Assembly: GCA_023665425.1 (NCBI GenBank)
Contig: JAMPDX010000001.1
Coordinates: forward strand, 473,025-537,024
DNA: 64,000 bases
Origin: Muribaculaceae bacterium
GTDB lineage: Bacteria; Bacteroidota; Bacteroidia; Bacteroidales; Muribaculaceae
Reading direction: 5' to 3'
The stretch's first letter is position 1, and every line of letters starts with the position of its first letter. The notes under the pieces were generated by a model. The model did not search any database, was not told the DNA's origin, and saw only the letters and a program-made list of their open reading frames with translations. Of the stretch, positions 34,841-44,475 are shown piece after piece. Position numbers and translations under genes: made by a program.

Positions 34841-36364
34841 TTAGTGTTTGAAGTGTCTGATGCCGGTCATGGCCATAGACATATCGTTGGCATTGCAATA
34901 ATCAATTGAGTCTTGATCGCGAACAGAGCCGCCCGGGTGAACTATGGCTGTAATACCGGCGTCATGAGCAATCTCTACGCAGTCTGCGAAGGGGAAGAAG
35001 GCGTCAGATGCCATGACAGCACCATTCAGGTCGAAGCCGAATGATTGTGCCTTGGCAATAGCCTGCTTTAGAGAGTCTACGCGTGAGGTCTGACCTATGC
35101 CGCTGGCGCAGAGCTGTCCACCCTTTGCCAATACTATGGCATTGCTCTTGGAGTGCTTGACCACCTTAAGCGCGAATTCCAGATCGGCGAGCTCAGAAGC
35201 TGTAGGCTGTTTGTCGGTGACAATTCTAAAGTCGGCAGCTTTCTCTACTGATGAGTCTGCTTCCTGAGCCAAAACACCGTTGAGTGCTGAGCGATACTTC
35301 ATATTGGGGAGAGTCAAGTCCTTTGCCTTTAGGATGATACGGTTCTTTTTGGTCTTCAGTACCTCCAGGGCCTTTTCGTTATAGTTGGGTGCTATAATCA
35401 CTTCGAGGAAGATTTTATTTATCTTCTGGGCTGTGGCCTCATCTATGGGGCCATTTGCGATGAGCACGCCGCCGAAGGCTGACACCGGGTCGCAAGCCAA
35501 GGCTGCATCCCATGCCTCCTCGATAGAGGGGCGAGAGGCAATACCGCAGGCATTGTTGTGCTTGAGGATGGCGAATGTCGGGGTGTCGAAATCTGCTATC
35601 AAATTTACAGCAGCATCAATGTCGAGCAGGTTGTTGTAGCTTATTTCCTTGCCGTGAAGCTTGTCGAACATCTTGTCGAAATCGCCATAGAAGCAGGCCT
35701 TCTGATGCGGATTTTCGCCGTAACGAAGTGCGCGAGAGCCATTCTTGCACAGGCGTAGAGCGGAGTGGCTATCCTTGTCAAACCAGTTGAAAATAGCTGA
35801 GTCATAAGCGCTTGAAACTGCAAAAGCCTCCTTGGCGAAATATTTGCGCTGCTCCAGGGTCGTCTTTGCACCGGAGGTCTCCAGAATGCTTTGCAGCGGC
35901 TCGTATTGGGCCTTTGAAGCTACGATGACAACATCGTCAAAATTCTTGGCTGCTCCGCGGATAAGGGAGATGCCGCCTATATCAATCTTCTCGATGATAT
36001 CCTGCTCGCATGCGCCGGAAGCGACTGTGTCCTCAAAGGGATACAAATCCACAATCACCAGATCAATCTCCGGTATGTCATACTGCGACATCTGCAGACG
36101 ATCGCCGTCATTGCTGCGGCGCGCCAAGATACCGCCAAACACCTTAGGGTGCAGGGTCTTGACACGGCCTCCTAATATTGAAGGGTAGCCGGTGAGGTCC
36201 TCTACTGCTTGACAGGGGAAACCCAGATTTTCGATAAATGATTTGGTGCCACCGGTAGAGATAAGCTTCACGCCATTCTCATGAAGCAACTTGATTATAT
36301 TGTCCAGTCCGTCCTTGTGAAAAACAGAGACAAGTGCGGACTTGATTTTTTTTACATCTTCCAT
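34841..36364 (-). CDS. purH: Bifunctional AICAR transformylase / IMP cyclohydrolase
   Basis: The 507-residue protein catalyses the last two steps of IMP synthesis. The N-terminal MGS-like cyclohydrolase domain (1-200) contains LISTGGTKSFIE and GGRVKTLHPKVFGGIL. The C-terminal transformylase domain has YGENPHQKA, LKHNNACGIAS and MASDAFFPFADCVE. A minus-strand -7 box TAATTTTG lies at 36461-36454, upstream of the start, without a good -33 partner. It probably reads through into mreB. Confidence 0.97.
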   Translation of the reverse strand: MEDVKKIKSALVSVFHKDGLDNIIKLLHENGVKLISTGGTKSFIENLGFPCQAVEDLTGYPSILGGRVKTLHPKVFGGILARRSNDGDRLQMSQYDIPEIDLVIVDLYPFEDTVASGACEQDIIEKIDIGGISLIRGAAKNFDDVVIVASKAQYEPLQSILETSGAKTTLEQRKYFAKEAFAVSSAYDSAIFNWFDKDSHSALRLCKNGSRALRYGENPHQKACFYGDFDKMFDKLHGKEISYNNLLDIDAAVNLIADFDTPTFAILKHNNACGIASRPSIEEAWDAALACDPVSAFGGVLIANGPIDEATAQKINKIFLEVIIAPNYNEKALEVLKTKKNRIILKAKDLTLPNMKYRSALNGVLAQEADSSVEKAADFRIVTDKQPTASELADLEFALKVVKHSKSNAIVLAKGGQLCASGIGQTSRVDSLKQAIAKAQSFGFDLNGAVMASDAFFPFADCVEIAHDAGITAIVHPGGSVRDQDSIDYCNANDMSMAMTGIRHFKH

Positions 36365-36578
36365 GTTAATTCTATCTTAAAGGTGTTATGAACCGATGGC
36401 TACACAGTATGCAGTGGGGACGCTTGTTAGTGCCGTTGGCTCAATTGGGAATGCAAAATTAACAAAAAAATGTGAAATAACCATCACAATATCATTTTTT
36501 TGTAAAAAATAACCATTGCAACCCTAATGAAGATGGATGCAATGGCTTGTAATGTGTTAATAGGAGTACATTTGCAGG

Positions 36579-37217
36579 CTACAGATATGGGTTGTAACGG
36601 CGCTCAGTACCTATTGTTGTTGCGGGGCCGTGGCCGGGAAAGACATCGGTGTCGTCAGGCAGTGTCATAAGTTTTGTTGCGATGGCGTCTCTGAGGGTGT
36701 CATAGTCACCGCCGGGGAGGTCTGTGCGTCCGATGCTACCATTGAAAAGGGCATCGCCCGTAATTACGAATTTAGACTCCGGGCAATACAGACATATTGA
36801 GCCGGGGCTATGGCCCGGCACTGCAAGCACTTTCAAGGTGCTATTGCCAACCTTTATCACGTCGCCGTCATTGAGGTAGGTGTCAATCACCGGGTCGGTA
36901 GGGTCTTCGTGCATTCCAAACATTTTGGCCTGTTGCTTGGCGTTCTTGCCCAGGGGTTCATCAGCTTTGTTGGCCGACAATTTCACTCCATATTCACGGC
37001 TCACAAAGTCGTTGCCTAACAGGTGGTCTATGTGCAGGTGGGTATTGATAAGATGTGTGGGCTTCAATCCATACTTGTCTATAGCTTTTTTGAATGCCTC
37101 CTGCTCTTGATCGTTTGAGAGACCGGGGTCAATAATGGCACATTCTTTAGTTGCCTCATCGGCAAGTATGTATGTGTTCTCGCCAAAACCGTTGACGGTA
37201 AGTTGTATTATTTCCAT
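36579..37217 (-). CDS. Glyoxalase II-like metallo-hydrolase
   Basis: The 212-residue protein has the metallo-beta-lactamase motif THLHIDHLLGN (HxHxDH, about residues 60-65), VPGHSPGSICLY, GDALFNGSIGRTDLPGGD and the terminal PGHGPATTIGTE. This matches the YcbL/hydroxyacylglutathione-hydrolase-like subfamily. Thioester hydrolysis is likely but the substrate is uncertain, since Bacteroidota do not generally make glutathione. It lies 71 bp past the MATE gene start side in the reverse order (MATE start is upstream at 38655; its end at 37288 follows this gene), so it is probably transcribed on its own. Confidence 0.85.
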   Translation of the reverse strand: MEIIQLTVNGFGENTYILADEATKECAIIDPGLSNDQEQEAFKKAIDKYGLKPTHLINTHLHIDHLLGNDFVSREYGVKLSANKADEPLGKNAKQQAKMFGMHEDPTDPVIDTYLNDGDVIKVGNSTLKVLAVPGHSPGSICLYCPESKFVITGDALFNGSIGRTDLPGGDYDTLRDAIATKLMTLPDDTDVFPGHGPATTIGTERRYNPYL

Positions 37218-37287
37218 ATTATCAAAGTTTATATTGTTTCTGAGGCCATAGTCCTCAGAAAATTAACCCTGTATCAATACAGTTTGT

Positions 37288-38655
37288 TCACTGCACCACA
37301 AGTTTTTCCCTCGGTCGGGCATAGACGCGGCGGCTTATTATCAAATATGTCGCAATCATGCCGATACCGGTTATCATCCATGTGATGGGGTAGACGTGCA
37401 TAAGCCCTGTGATCGCTGCTGCCAAGTCAGTGCACTTGACATACACTATGCGCACCACACAAGTGCCCAACAAGGTGATTACCATCGGAGTAAATGAGTA
37501 GCCAAGGCCACGCAGAGAGCCGGCACATACCTCATAGCTGGTAGCGATAAATTGCCATATCAATACCTCGTGCAGGCGTATCAATCCATAATGCAAGGCT
37601 CGAGGGTCATCCACCAAAATGCCGATGGCAAAATGACCGAAAATGACCACCATACTATTTACTATCCCGCATATCGATGCTCCCAAGATAAAGCATCTTA
37701 TTGTAATCTTGCGGCACATATCCATCTGCCCGGCGCCATAGTTGATACTCACAAAGGCCACAGCAGCTTGCACGAATGCGCTGACAATGAAATATCCGTA
37801 CAGCTCATATACCAACGCCGCGGCGTTGCCGGCCATGGCCTGTGCGCCAAAAGAGTTGATGGCTGACTGTATCACAACATTTGAGAGGGCAAACAGGGTG
37901 CCCTGTATGCCGGCCGGCAGACCAATGCGCACCATGGCAATAAACTCCGGGATGTCAAGCTTCATGTCGGAGAAACTCAGATGCAGGTCTCCCTCGTTTC
38001 TCATCAGTATGCAAACCACACCGATAGCACTCACATAGTTGGAGACGGAGGTGGCAATGGCCACACCCTCCACGCCGAAATTGAATTGGATTACCAATAT
38101 GAGGTTGAGAGCCACATTTATTACTCCGCCGATTATCAGCCATATAAGAGGTCTCATGGTGTCACCTATACTTCGCAGCACGGCGCTGGTGAAGTTGTAG
38201 ACCATCATGCCGGGAAATCCCAGAGCATAAAGTTTGAGATATAGGGTAGCTTGACTCAAAACATCCTCAGGAGTGTCAAGCATGGTTAGAATCGGTTCGG
38301 CAATAATCAATCCAAGCACAGTGAGGAAGACACCGGATGCTATCGAGAAGAGTGCCTGGGTGCGTACTGAGTGGCGCACCACCAAAGGATTGTTTGCGCC
38401 CAATGCTCTGGATATCACCACATTGACACCAAGCGCTATGCCCATAAACAGGGTTATAATCAGGCTTATGACTGAGCCGTTGGCACCCACTGCCGCCAAA
38501 GCTTGCGAACCAACAAATTTGCCTACCACGGCTACATCCACTGAGTTGAACGATTGCTGTACAATACCACTCCCTATGATGGGCAATGCGAAGAGTATCA
38601 GATTTCTCCACAGCCGCTTGGGGTTAAGCATGTCTAATTTTAAATTCTCTGCCAT
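37288..38655 (-). CDS. MATE family efflux transporter
   Basis: The 455-residue protein has about twelve membrane segments in two halves, with the MATE features SFNSVDVAVVGKFVGSQALA near the N-terminus and the VAFVSINYGAGQ region at the start of the second half. MATE transporters export cationic drugs or metabolites in exchange for Na+ or H+. The frame is open to 38721, but a consensus promoter -7 box (38687-38680) lies inside that extension, so the start is MAENLKLDM at 38655. Confidence 0.9.
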   Translation of the reverse strand: MAENLKLDMLNPKRLWRNLILFALPIIGSGIVQQSFNSVDVAVVGKFVGSQALAAVGANGSVISLIITLFMGIALGVNVVISRALGANNPLVVRHSVRTQALFSIASGVFLTVLGLIIAEPILTMLDTPEDVLSQATLYLKLYALGFPGMMVYNFTSAVLRSIGDTMRPLIWLIIGGVINVALNLILVIQFNFGVEGVAIATSVSNYVSAIGVVCILMRNEGDLHLSFSDMKLDIPEFIAMVRIGLPAGIQGTLFALSNVVIQSAINSFGAQAMAGNAAALVYELYGYFIVSAFVQAAVAFVSINYGAGQMDMCRKITIRCFILGASICGIVNSMVVIFGHFAIGILVDDPRALHYGLIRLHEVLIWQFIATSYEVCAGSLRGLGYSFTPMVITLLGTCVVRIVYVKCTDLAAAITGLMHVYPITWMITGIGMIATYLIISRRVYARPREKLVVQ

Positions 38656-38679
38656 AATGGAATCTACAAAATTAGACTG

Positions 38680-38709
38680 CAAAATTACAACATTATTTTT
38701 TAACGGCAA
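38680..38709 (-). promoter_or_regulatory. Promoter of the MATE gene
   Basis: On the minus strand TTG (38709-38707), 19 bp, and TAATTTTG (38687-38680) fit the Bacteroidota consensus. The predicted start near 38675 leaves a leader of about 20 nt and rules out the longer ORF start. Confidence 0.65.
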
Positions 38710-38811
38710 CCTTTTTGTCATAGAACAACTCGGCTAATTCAGGTGTTAAAAAATTGTAGAATAGAACATTCTGTGTAATATCCACTTATACCTGATTAAT
38801 ATTTATATACT

Positions 38812-39501
38812 ATGAGCACACTTATATTACTTAGGCACGGTCAGAGCCAATGGAATCTGCAGAATAAATTCACGGGTTGGACTGACGTTGACCTGTCGGA
38901 CAAAGGTCGGCAGGAAGCATATCATGCCGGCGAATTATTGAGAGACAACGGCATATTGCCCCGCTTCTGCTTCACATCATATCTAAAGAGGGCCATACAT
39001 ACTCTGCAGATAGCTCTCGATGCCATGGACCGCGATTGGATTCCTGTGGTGAAAGACTGGCATCTAAATGAGCGTCATTACGGCGCCCTACAAGGTCTTA
39101 ATAAGGCCGACACTGCCAAGAAGTATGGAGATGAACAAGTGCATATCTGGCGGCGCAGCTATGATGTATGCCCACCTGAATTAAACCGCGACGATATGCG
39201 TTGGCCCGGACATGAGAGTAAATATGCCGACTTGCCGGAGAAAGACCTGCCGCTTACCGAGTCTTTAGCACTGACTATCAATAGGGTAGTGCCTTGCTGG
39301 GAGGAGCTGATTATACCGGCCCTTAAGCTCTATGACACAGTCATTGTGGCAGCGCATGGCAATTCCTTGCGAGCATTAGCCAAGATGCTGCTGAACATCA
39401 GCGACAAGGACATAATCAACCTTGAGATACCAACCGGTTCTCCATGGGTATTCAGCCTTGATGACCATCTCAATGTCATAGATAATCGCTACCTTGAGTG
39501 A
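38812..39501 (+). CDS. gpmA: 2,3-bisphosphoglycerate-dependent phosphoglycerate mutase
   Basis: The 229-residue protein has the histidine-phosphatase motif LILLRHGQSQWN (phospho-His at about residue 10), FTGWTDVDLS, NERHYGALQGLNK and VAAHGNSLRAL with the second catalytic His. It interconverts 3- and 2-phosphoglycerate in glycolysis. It is monocistronic, with a hairpin (39527-39555) after it. Confidence 0.95.
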   Translation: MSTLILLRHGQSQWNLQNKFTGWTDVDLSDKGRQEAYHAGELLRDNGILPRFCFTSYLKRAIHTLQIALDAMDRDWIPVVKDWHLNERHYGALQGLNKADTAKKYGDEQVHIWRRSYDVCPPELNRDDMRWPGHESKYADLPEKDLPLTESLALTINRVVPCWEELIIPALKLYDTVIVAAHGNSLRALAKMLLNISDKDIINLEIPTGSPWVFSLDDHLNVIDNRYLE

Positions 39502-39526
39502 AAACTAAAAGTGCGTCATAACATAC

Positions 39527-39555
39527 AAGGAGTGAGACCAAAAACCTCACTCCTT
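39527..39555 (+). terminator. Hairpin after gpmA
   Basis: AAGGAGTGAG (39527-39536) pairs perfectly with CTCACTCCTT (39546-39555). There is no long T-run after it, so termination may be partial. Its right arm overlaps the -33 element of the DedA promoter. Confidence 0.6.
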
Positions 39556-39585
39556 TGGTGGTTTATGATATTTTGCGTAATTTTG
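39554..39585 (+). promoter_or_regulatory. Promoter of the DedA gene
   Basis: TTTG (39554-39557), 20 bp, then TAATTTTG (39578-39585) match the Bacteroidota consensus exactly. The leader would be about 30 nt. Confidence 0.7.
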
Positions 39586-39619
39586 TGACAAATTTGAAGG
39601 AACAAAATACACTATAAAT

Positions 39620-40306
39620 ATGCTCAATACTATTTTGACTCTTTTGCCTGACGCAACAGATATTTTCGGCTGGTTTGTGATACACGCAAGCTATATTTTT
39701 GTGTTCTTGTTTATGGTCATTGAGAGTTCATTCATCCCATTTCCCTCAGAAGTTATTGTCCCGCCGGCAGTATATCTTGCATGCCAGAATATCGGGGGAG
39801 GCGCTCAAATGGACCCGATACTTGTCATTATCTTTGCTACAGCCGGAGCTCTCATAGGTGCTTATATCAACTATTACCTCGCCAAATGGATAGGGCGCCC
39901 CTTGGTTTATCGATTTGCTGACAGTAAGGTGGGCCACGCATGTCTCATTGACAGACAAAAAGTGGAAAAGGCTGAGGTATATTTTGACAAGCATGGTGCA
40001 GTCTCCACCTTTGTCGGGCGTCTAATACCGGCTATCCGTCAGCTCATATCCATCCCTGCAGGCTTAGCCCGCATGAACATTGGTGTGTTTACTCTATACA
40101 CAACCCTCGGTGCGCTGGTATGGAATGTTATCCTCGGTGGCCTTGGCTGGTGGCTGTCAACAACAGTGCCTTATAAGGACCTGCTCGCTTCGGTAGAGAA
40201 ATATAACCATTATCTCACATATTTCGGTCTTGCCATTGGTTTGGTCTGCGTCTTCATAATAGTGCGCAACGTACTGAAACATCGCAAGACTGCTGAGAGT
40301 AAATAG
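39620..40306 (+). CDS. DedA family membrane protein
   Basis: The 228-residue protein has the DedA (SNARE-associated) signature: ESSFIPFPSEVI near residue 37, GALIGAYINYYLAKWIGRP, and FVGRLIPAIRQLISIPAGLARM near residue 135. DedA proteins act in membrane phospholipid or undecaprenyl-phosphate recycling. It is followed after 27 bp by rpe. Confidence 0.9.
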   Translation: MLNTILTLLPDATDIFGWFVIHASYIFVFLFMVIESSFIPFPSEVIVPPAVYLACQNIGGGAQMDPILVIIFATAGALIGAYINYYLAKWIGRPLVYRFADSKVGHACLIDRQKVEKAEVYFDKHGAVSTFVGRLIPAIRQLISIPAGLARMNIGVFTLYTTLGALVWNVILGGLGWWLSTTVPYKDLLASVEKYNHYLTYFGLAIGLVCVFIIVRNVLKHRKTAESK

Positions 40307-40333
40307 AATATCTAATATAATATCTAACTAACC

Positions 40334-40978
40334 ATGAAAGTATCCCCCTCACTTCTCTCCGCTGACTTCGGCCACCTTTCTACAGACTTGGAGATGATAA
40401 ATATCTCAGAGGCTGACTATCTGCACCTTGATGTCATGGATGGCGTCTTTGTGCCAAATATATCTTTCGGCTTCCCGGTGATGAAAGCCGTAGCCAAGCG
40501 CTGCGCAAAGCCCCTTGATGTGCATCTGATGATTGTGGAGCCTGACAAGTGGATATCGCAAGTGCGCGACCTCGGTGCCGAGATTATGAATGTTCATCTG
40601 GAGGCATGCCCTCAGTTGCACAGTGTGGTACAGCGTATCCATGCTGCCGGCATGAAGGCCGGTGTCACCATTAATCCTGCTACACCGGTATCATTGCTCG
40701 AAGATATCGTTGAGGATGCAGACCTGCTGCTGATAATGTCTGTGAACCCCGGCTTCGGCGGCCAAAAATTCATAAAACATTCTGTTAAGAAGGTGCAGCA
40801 GCTGCGCGAGCTTATTGACAAGACCGGGAGCAAAGCTGTGATAGAAGTTGATGGTGGTGTCAACCTGCAGACCGGTAAGGAGTTGGCTGATGCAGGTGCT
40901 GATATCTTAGTGGCCGGCAGTTTCGTGTTCGGTGCCGAAAATCCGCTCGATACCATAGCTCAGCTCCGCAAACTATGA
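40334..40978 (+). CDS. rpe: Ribulose-phosphate 3-epimerase
   Basis: The 214-residue TIM-barrel protein has the Rpe motifs SPSLLSADFGHL, HLDVMDGVFVPNISFG (metal-binding His and catalytic Asp), LLIMSVNPGFGGQKF and EVDGGVNLQTG. It interconverts ribulose-5-phosphate and xylulose-5-phosphate in the pentose phosphate pathway. Confidence 0.97.
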   Translation: MKVSPSLLSADFGHLSTDLEMINISEADYLHLDVMDGVFVPNISFGFPVMKAVAKRCAKPLDVHLMIVEPDKWISQVRDLGAEIMNVHLEACPQLHSVVQRIHAAGMKAGVTINPATPVSLLEDIVEDADLLLIMSVNPGFGGQKFIKHSVKKVQQLRELIDKTGSKAVIEVDGGVNLQTGKELADAGADILVAGSFVFGAENPLDTIAQLRKL

Positions 40979-41067
40979 TTTTACAACCCCTTTGAAACTT
41001 TTGGCGGCTCACTGCGTCTAACAAGCAACATTCTCTCCTAAATAGTTTAACTGATAATTTTTTGTGA

Positions 41068-42021
41068 ATGGCTGAAAATATTCTGCAGGTAAGCAACCTT
41101 ACTAAGGCATACGGTGACCACAAAGCTCTGGATGACTTCTCCCTGAGTGTGGAGAAGGGTGCCATCTTCGGATTGTTGGGCCCTAATGGCGCCGGCAAAA
41201 CCACTCTTCTGCGTATCATTAATACTATCTTGGTGCCCGACAGCGGTGAAGTCTTGATAGATGGACAACCGGCCAAATTGGGTATCACCACCCGCAATAT
41301 CGGATATATGCCTGAGGAACGCGGGCTGTATCCCAAAATGCGTGTGGATGAGCAAATTATGTATTTCGGCCTGCTTAAAGGGGCTGACAAGCAGACCTTG
41401 CGCAAGAATATGGATGAGTATATGGATATCTTCAATATACCAGCATCTGACCGTCACCGCCGTGTAGAAGAACTGTCAAAGGGTAACCAGCAGAAGGTAC
41501 AGATACTCGCTACGGTGGTGCACCAACCTCAACTCATCATACTTGACGAGCCCTTTTCAGGCTTTGACCCCATCAACGGACGACTGCTAACGCAGCTAAT
41601 ATCTCGCTTGCAAGAACAAGAAAGCACTATCATCCTTTCCTCACACAATATGCCCGCCATCGAGGAAATGGCTACACATATCGCGCTTATTAATAAGGGT
41701 AAACTTCTGGTGGAGGGTGTGGTAGACGATATCAAGGAATCTAATCGCACCGGCCATTTGAGAGTGGTGACTTCAGCCCCTCTAAATATACCACTGGCCC
41801 TCGACTCCTCATACATCAACGAGATAGAACAGACACAGCCCATACGCCGCAACACATTTGCTTACAAGCTGTTACCAAGTTCCGGCACTCCCAATAATGA
41901 TGTGATTTCCGCCATCGCCATGCAGGGCAACATATTGCAGTTTGAGGAGTTGCTCCCATCTCTCACAGAGCTCTTCATAAAGTACACCGACAATAGTTCT
42001 TATACTCAGCCATCACTATAA
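41068..42021 (+). CDS. ABC exporter ATP-binding protein (NatA-like)
   Basis: The 317-residue protein has Walker A GLLGPNGAGKTTLLR (about residue 38), signature ELSKGNQQKVQI and Walker B LIILDEPFSGFDP, with a C-terminal regulatory domain of about 85 residues. It pairs with the permease that starts 17 bp downstream. The pair resembles NatAB-type ABC-2 exporters. The transported substrate is unknown; sodium is only one possibility. Confidence 0.88.
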   Translation: MAENILQVSNLTKAYGDHKALDDFSLSVEKGAIFGLLGPNGAGKTTLLRIINTILVPDSGEVLIDGQPAKLGITTRNIGYMPEERGLYPKMRVDEQIMYFGLLKGADKQTLRKNMDEYMDIFNIPASDRHRRVEELSKGNQQKVQILATVVHQPQLIILDEPFSGFDPINGRLLTQLISRLQEQESTIILSSHNMPAIEEMATHIALINKGKLLVEGVVDDIKESNRTGHLRVVTSAPLNIPLALDSSYINEIEQTQPIRRNTFAYKLLPSSGTPNNDVISAIAMQGNILQFEELLPSLTELFIKYTDNSSYTQPSL

Positions 42022-42037
42022 ATCATACACAGAACAA

Positions 42038-42934
42038 ATGAGCAGACTATCTACAATGATTTCCATGGAGTATCGCATGGATATTAAGACAAAATCCTTC
42101 TGGGTTTCCACACTCCTTTTCCCATTGCTCATAATAGGGTTTGGTGTGTTTATCGGCTATATGACCAGTGAGAGCGAAGCCATGCAGACGGTAGGAGAGA
42201 GCACCTCGGGAGCTGATAAAGACCTTACCGAACTGCAGGCTTTCGGTATGCTTGTCGGTGTCTTCCTCACGATGTTTGTGATAATGTATGGCGCACAGAT
42301 ATTCAATAAGGTGAAGTCAGAGAAGTGTAACCGCATAGTCGAGGTGCTCATCAGCTCACAGTCGGGACGCAATGTTATGTTAGCCAAGGTGATAAGTGTG
42401 GCTTTAATCGGCTTGACACAGATGCTCATATGGTTTGCTCTCATAGGCGGAGTCCTCGTCGTGGTATTCCTTTTCGTGCCCGTAGATATACCATGGTCCG
42501 AAATATTTATCCCGGAGATGGGCGTAGGACTCCTCTTAGCTCTTTTGTACTTCATAGGCGGCTTTATCTTCTACGGTGCACTCTTTGCTGCTGCCGGTGC
42601 ACTGACTGATAGAAATAACGAAAATCAAGGCTATCTGTCCATGCTTATGATGCTGCTCATGGCATCATTCTATATTGGTATTTTCGCGTCCGATAATCAA
42701 GGTGTACTCGCCACAGTATGTTTCTATCTGCCCTTCACCAGTAGCACTGTGGGTGCTGTGCAGTCGGTGGGCCAAATGACTGCTTGGTGGCAAACATTAC
42801 TCAGCCTCTTGATATTGTATTTGAGCGCCTTCGTAACCCTCAGTCTCGCCGGTAAGATATATACCAGCGCTGTGCTTCTCAAGGGAAAGAAATTCACGCC
42901 CAAGGATATTATTACCTTTCTCAAGGCCCAATGA
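42038..42934 (+). CDS. ABC-2 type exporter permease (NatB-like)
   Basis: The 298-residue membrane protein has one N-terminal membrane helix (SFWVSTLLFPLLIIGFGVFI), an extracytoplasmic segment, then five or so further helices. KVKSEKCNRIVEVLISSQSG is the coupling region typical of ABC-2 permeases of the NatB/YhaP group. It completes the exporter with the preceding ATPase; co-transcription is clear from the 17 bp gap. Confidence 0.85.
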   Translation: MSRLSTMISMEYRMDIKTKSFWVSTLLFPLLIIGFGVFIGYMTSESEAMQTVGESTSGADKDLTELQAFGMLVGVFLTMFVIMYGAQIFNKVKSEKCNRIVEVLISSQSGRNVMLAKVISVALIGLTQMLIWFALIGGVLVVVFLFVPVDIPWSEIFIPEMGVGLLLALLYFIGGFIFYGALFAAAGALTDRNNENQGYLSMLMMLLMASFYIGIFASDNQGVLATVCFYLPFTSSTVGAVQSVGQMTAWWQTLLSLLILYLSAFVTLSLAGKIYTSAVLLKGKKFTPKDIITFLKAQ

Positions 42935-43087
42935 AAAAGCTCCTGTTCTCTCCCTCAAGGCACTCTTAGTGCCACCGATGGTAAGGTAATTGGCATCTTT
43001 AGATGTTAAAAAATCTTAATTAATCTGAAATTATTGCCGTTGTTTGGCCCGAATTTGTTATATTTACAGACTAATTGATGCTTTTAA

Positions 43088-43095
43088 TACTTTTG
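43088..43095 (+). promoter_or_regulatory. Probable -7 box for the Trp/Gly-rich protein gene
   Basis: TACTTTTG is an exact TAnnTTTG match. The nearest TTTG (43054-43057) is 30 bp away, too far, so the -33 part is weak. It would give a leader of about 60 nt before the 43164 start and supports that choice over the open frame from 43128. Confidence 0.4.
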
Positions 43096-43163
43096 CGTGT
43101 TAGCCAATTAAACCTTTTGGCCTCAATTTGTCTAATTTTAAAATGAATAACGACCTTACAGAT

Positions 43164-44354
43164 ATGAAGAAACTATCTTTTATAGCTGCTTGCTTGTGCT
43201 TGACACTTCCCGGGTTTGCGCAAGATGACTTTGATGACATCTACTATAACCCCAAGACTGCCAAGACACAAAAGACTCAAACCAAACAAGCCTCCAATCC
43301 GGCTGCTACTATCTATAGTACAGATACTCAGACATATTATTATTATCCCGAAAATGTGTATATTGAGAATCGTGATGTAGATGAGTATAACCGCTATGGC
43401 GGCTATTACACCAGTGCAGTAGACACCATTGGAGATGCCATTGCCAACTCACCCGACTTTACTTACACTCAAGAGATACAGAAGTTTTATAATCCTACTA
43501 TTGTAGTTGACAATTACTCAGTGCTTGGTGATGTGCTTGCCAACAGCTACGGCAATGTCAATATCATATACGATTATGGGTATCCGGCCTTCACTCCCTG
43601 GTATTCATGGCGTTATCCCTATTATGGCACCACATGGAGCTGGAACCCCTATTGGAACCTTGGCTGGGGCTATGGGCCCGGCTGGAGTTGGTCATGGGGC
43701 TGGGGTGGCTGGTATGACCCATGGTATGCATGGGGCCCTTCCTGGGGCTGGGGTCCCGGTTGGGGCTGGGGCTGGGGTGGCCCATCTTATTGGGTGCCGA
43801 GCACACCTCGTCCCGGCAACTATACACGTCCCGGATGGGCGCATAACACACGTCCCGGCACAGGTGGAAGCCATCGTCCCGGCACAGTGACAGGTGCCGG
43901 TTCTACAGCAGGTACGCGTCCGGGATTGGCTACACGTCCCAACACCGGAGTTGGCGGTACTACCTCACGCCCCGGCACTGTTGCCCCCGGTACATCCTAT
44001 ACTCATCGCCGCCCCTCATACAGCGGTACAACAGGTCTGGATACACAGCATCGACCGAGTACTATTACCACTCGTCCCTCAACAACAACGACTCGTCCGA
44101 GCACTACCACAACTCGCCCATCAACAACAACGACTCGTCCGAGCATTAATACCACTCGCCCCTCAACCACTACAACCCGTCCGAGTACCACGACTCGTCC
44201 GAGCACTACCACAACTCGTCCTTCAACCACCACACGCTCCAATGGCAGCTTTAATAGGGGCTCCGGCGGTTTCCGCAGCGGTGGTGGCACCCGCGGAGGC
44301 GGTATGGGAGGCGGCATGCGCGGCGGTGGCGGCGGTGGCGGTCATCGCAGATAA
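43164..44354 (+). CDS. Secreted Trp/Gly/Tyr-rich protein with RPSTTTT repeats
   Basis: The 396-residue protein has a signal peptide (KKLSFIAACLCLTLPGFAQ). Next is a Tyr/Asp-rich region, then about 80 residues dominated by Trp, Gly, Pro and Tyr (WSWSWGWGGWYDPWYAWGP). A Pro/Gly/Arg/Thr region follows, with nine RPS units in a TTTTRPS pattern (about residues 300-360). It ends in a Gly/Arg-rich tail (GGGMGGGMRGGG). The strongly basic repeats and aromatic run suggest an extracellular or surface polymer-binding or adhesive role, but this is inference. A hairpin terminator (44372-44404) and a FadL-like outer-membrane protein follow. I do not recognise the family. Confidence 0.75.
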   Translation: MKKLSFIAACLCLTLPGFAQDDFDDIYYNPKTAKTQKTQTKQASNPAATIYSTDTQTYYYYPENVYIENRDVDEYNRYGGYYTSAVDTIGDAIANSPDFTYTQEIQKFYNPTIVVDNYSVLGDVLANSYGNVNIIYDYGYPAFTPWYSWRYPYYGTTWSWNPYWNLGWGYGPGWSWSWGWGGWYDPWYAWGPSWGWGPGWGWGWGGPSYWVPSTPRPGNYTRPGWAHNTRPGTGGSHRPGTVTGAGSTAGTRPGLATRPNTGVGGTTSRPGTVAPGTSYTHRRPSYSGTTGLDTQHRPSTITTRPSTTTTRPSTTTTRPSTTTTRPSINTTRPSTTTTRPSTTTRPSTTTTRPSTTTRSNGSFNRGSGGFRSGGGTRGGGMGGGMRGGGGGGGHRR

Positions 44355-44371
44355 TGACATTCACTCTTATA

Positions 44372-44404
44372 AGGACTATAGGGGCGCTATACCCCTATGG
44401 TCCT
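44372..44404 (+). terminator. Hairpin after the Trp/Gly-rich protein gene
   Basis: AGGACTATAGGGG (44372-44384) pairs with CCCCTATGGTCCT (44392-44404), 13 bp with one G-T pair, followed by CCTTTATAAA. It is a moderate terminator. A second weaker stem lies at about 44415-44443. Confidence 0.65.
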
Positions 44405-44475
44405 CCTTTATAAAGGTGGTTAACTTATGTAGTTAACTCACCATGGATTAACCCGAATTATAAAAGCACAACGAT

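Noticed and set aside
44038..44236. Minisatellite separate from coding sequence
   Set aside because: The DNA repeat is in frame and encodes RPSTTTT units of the secreted protein, so it is part of the gene.
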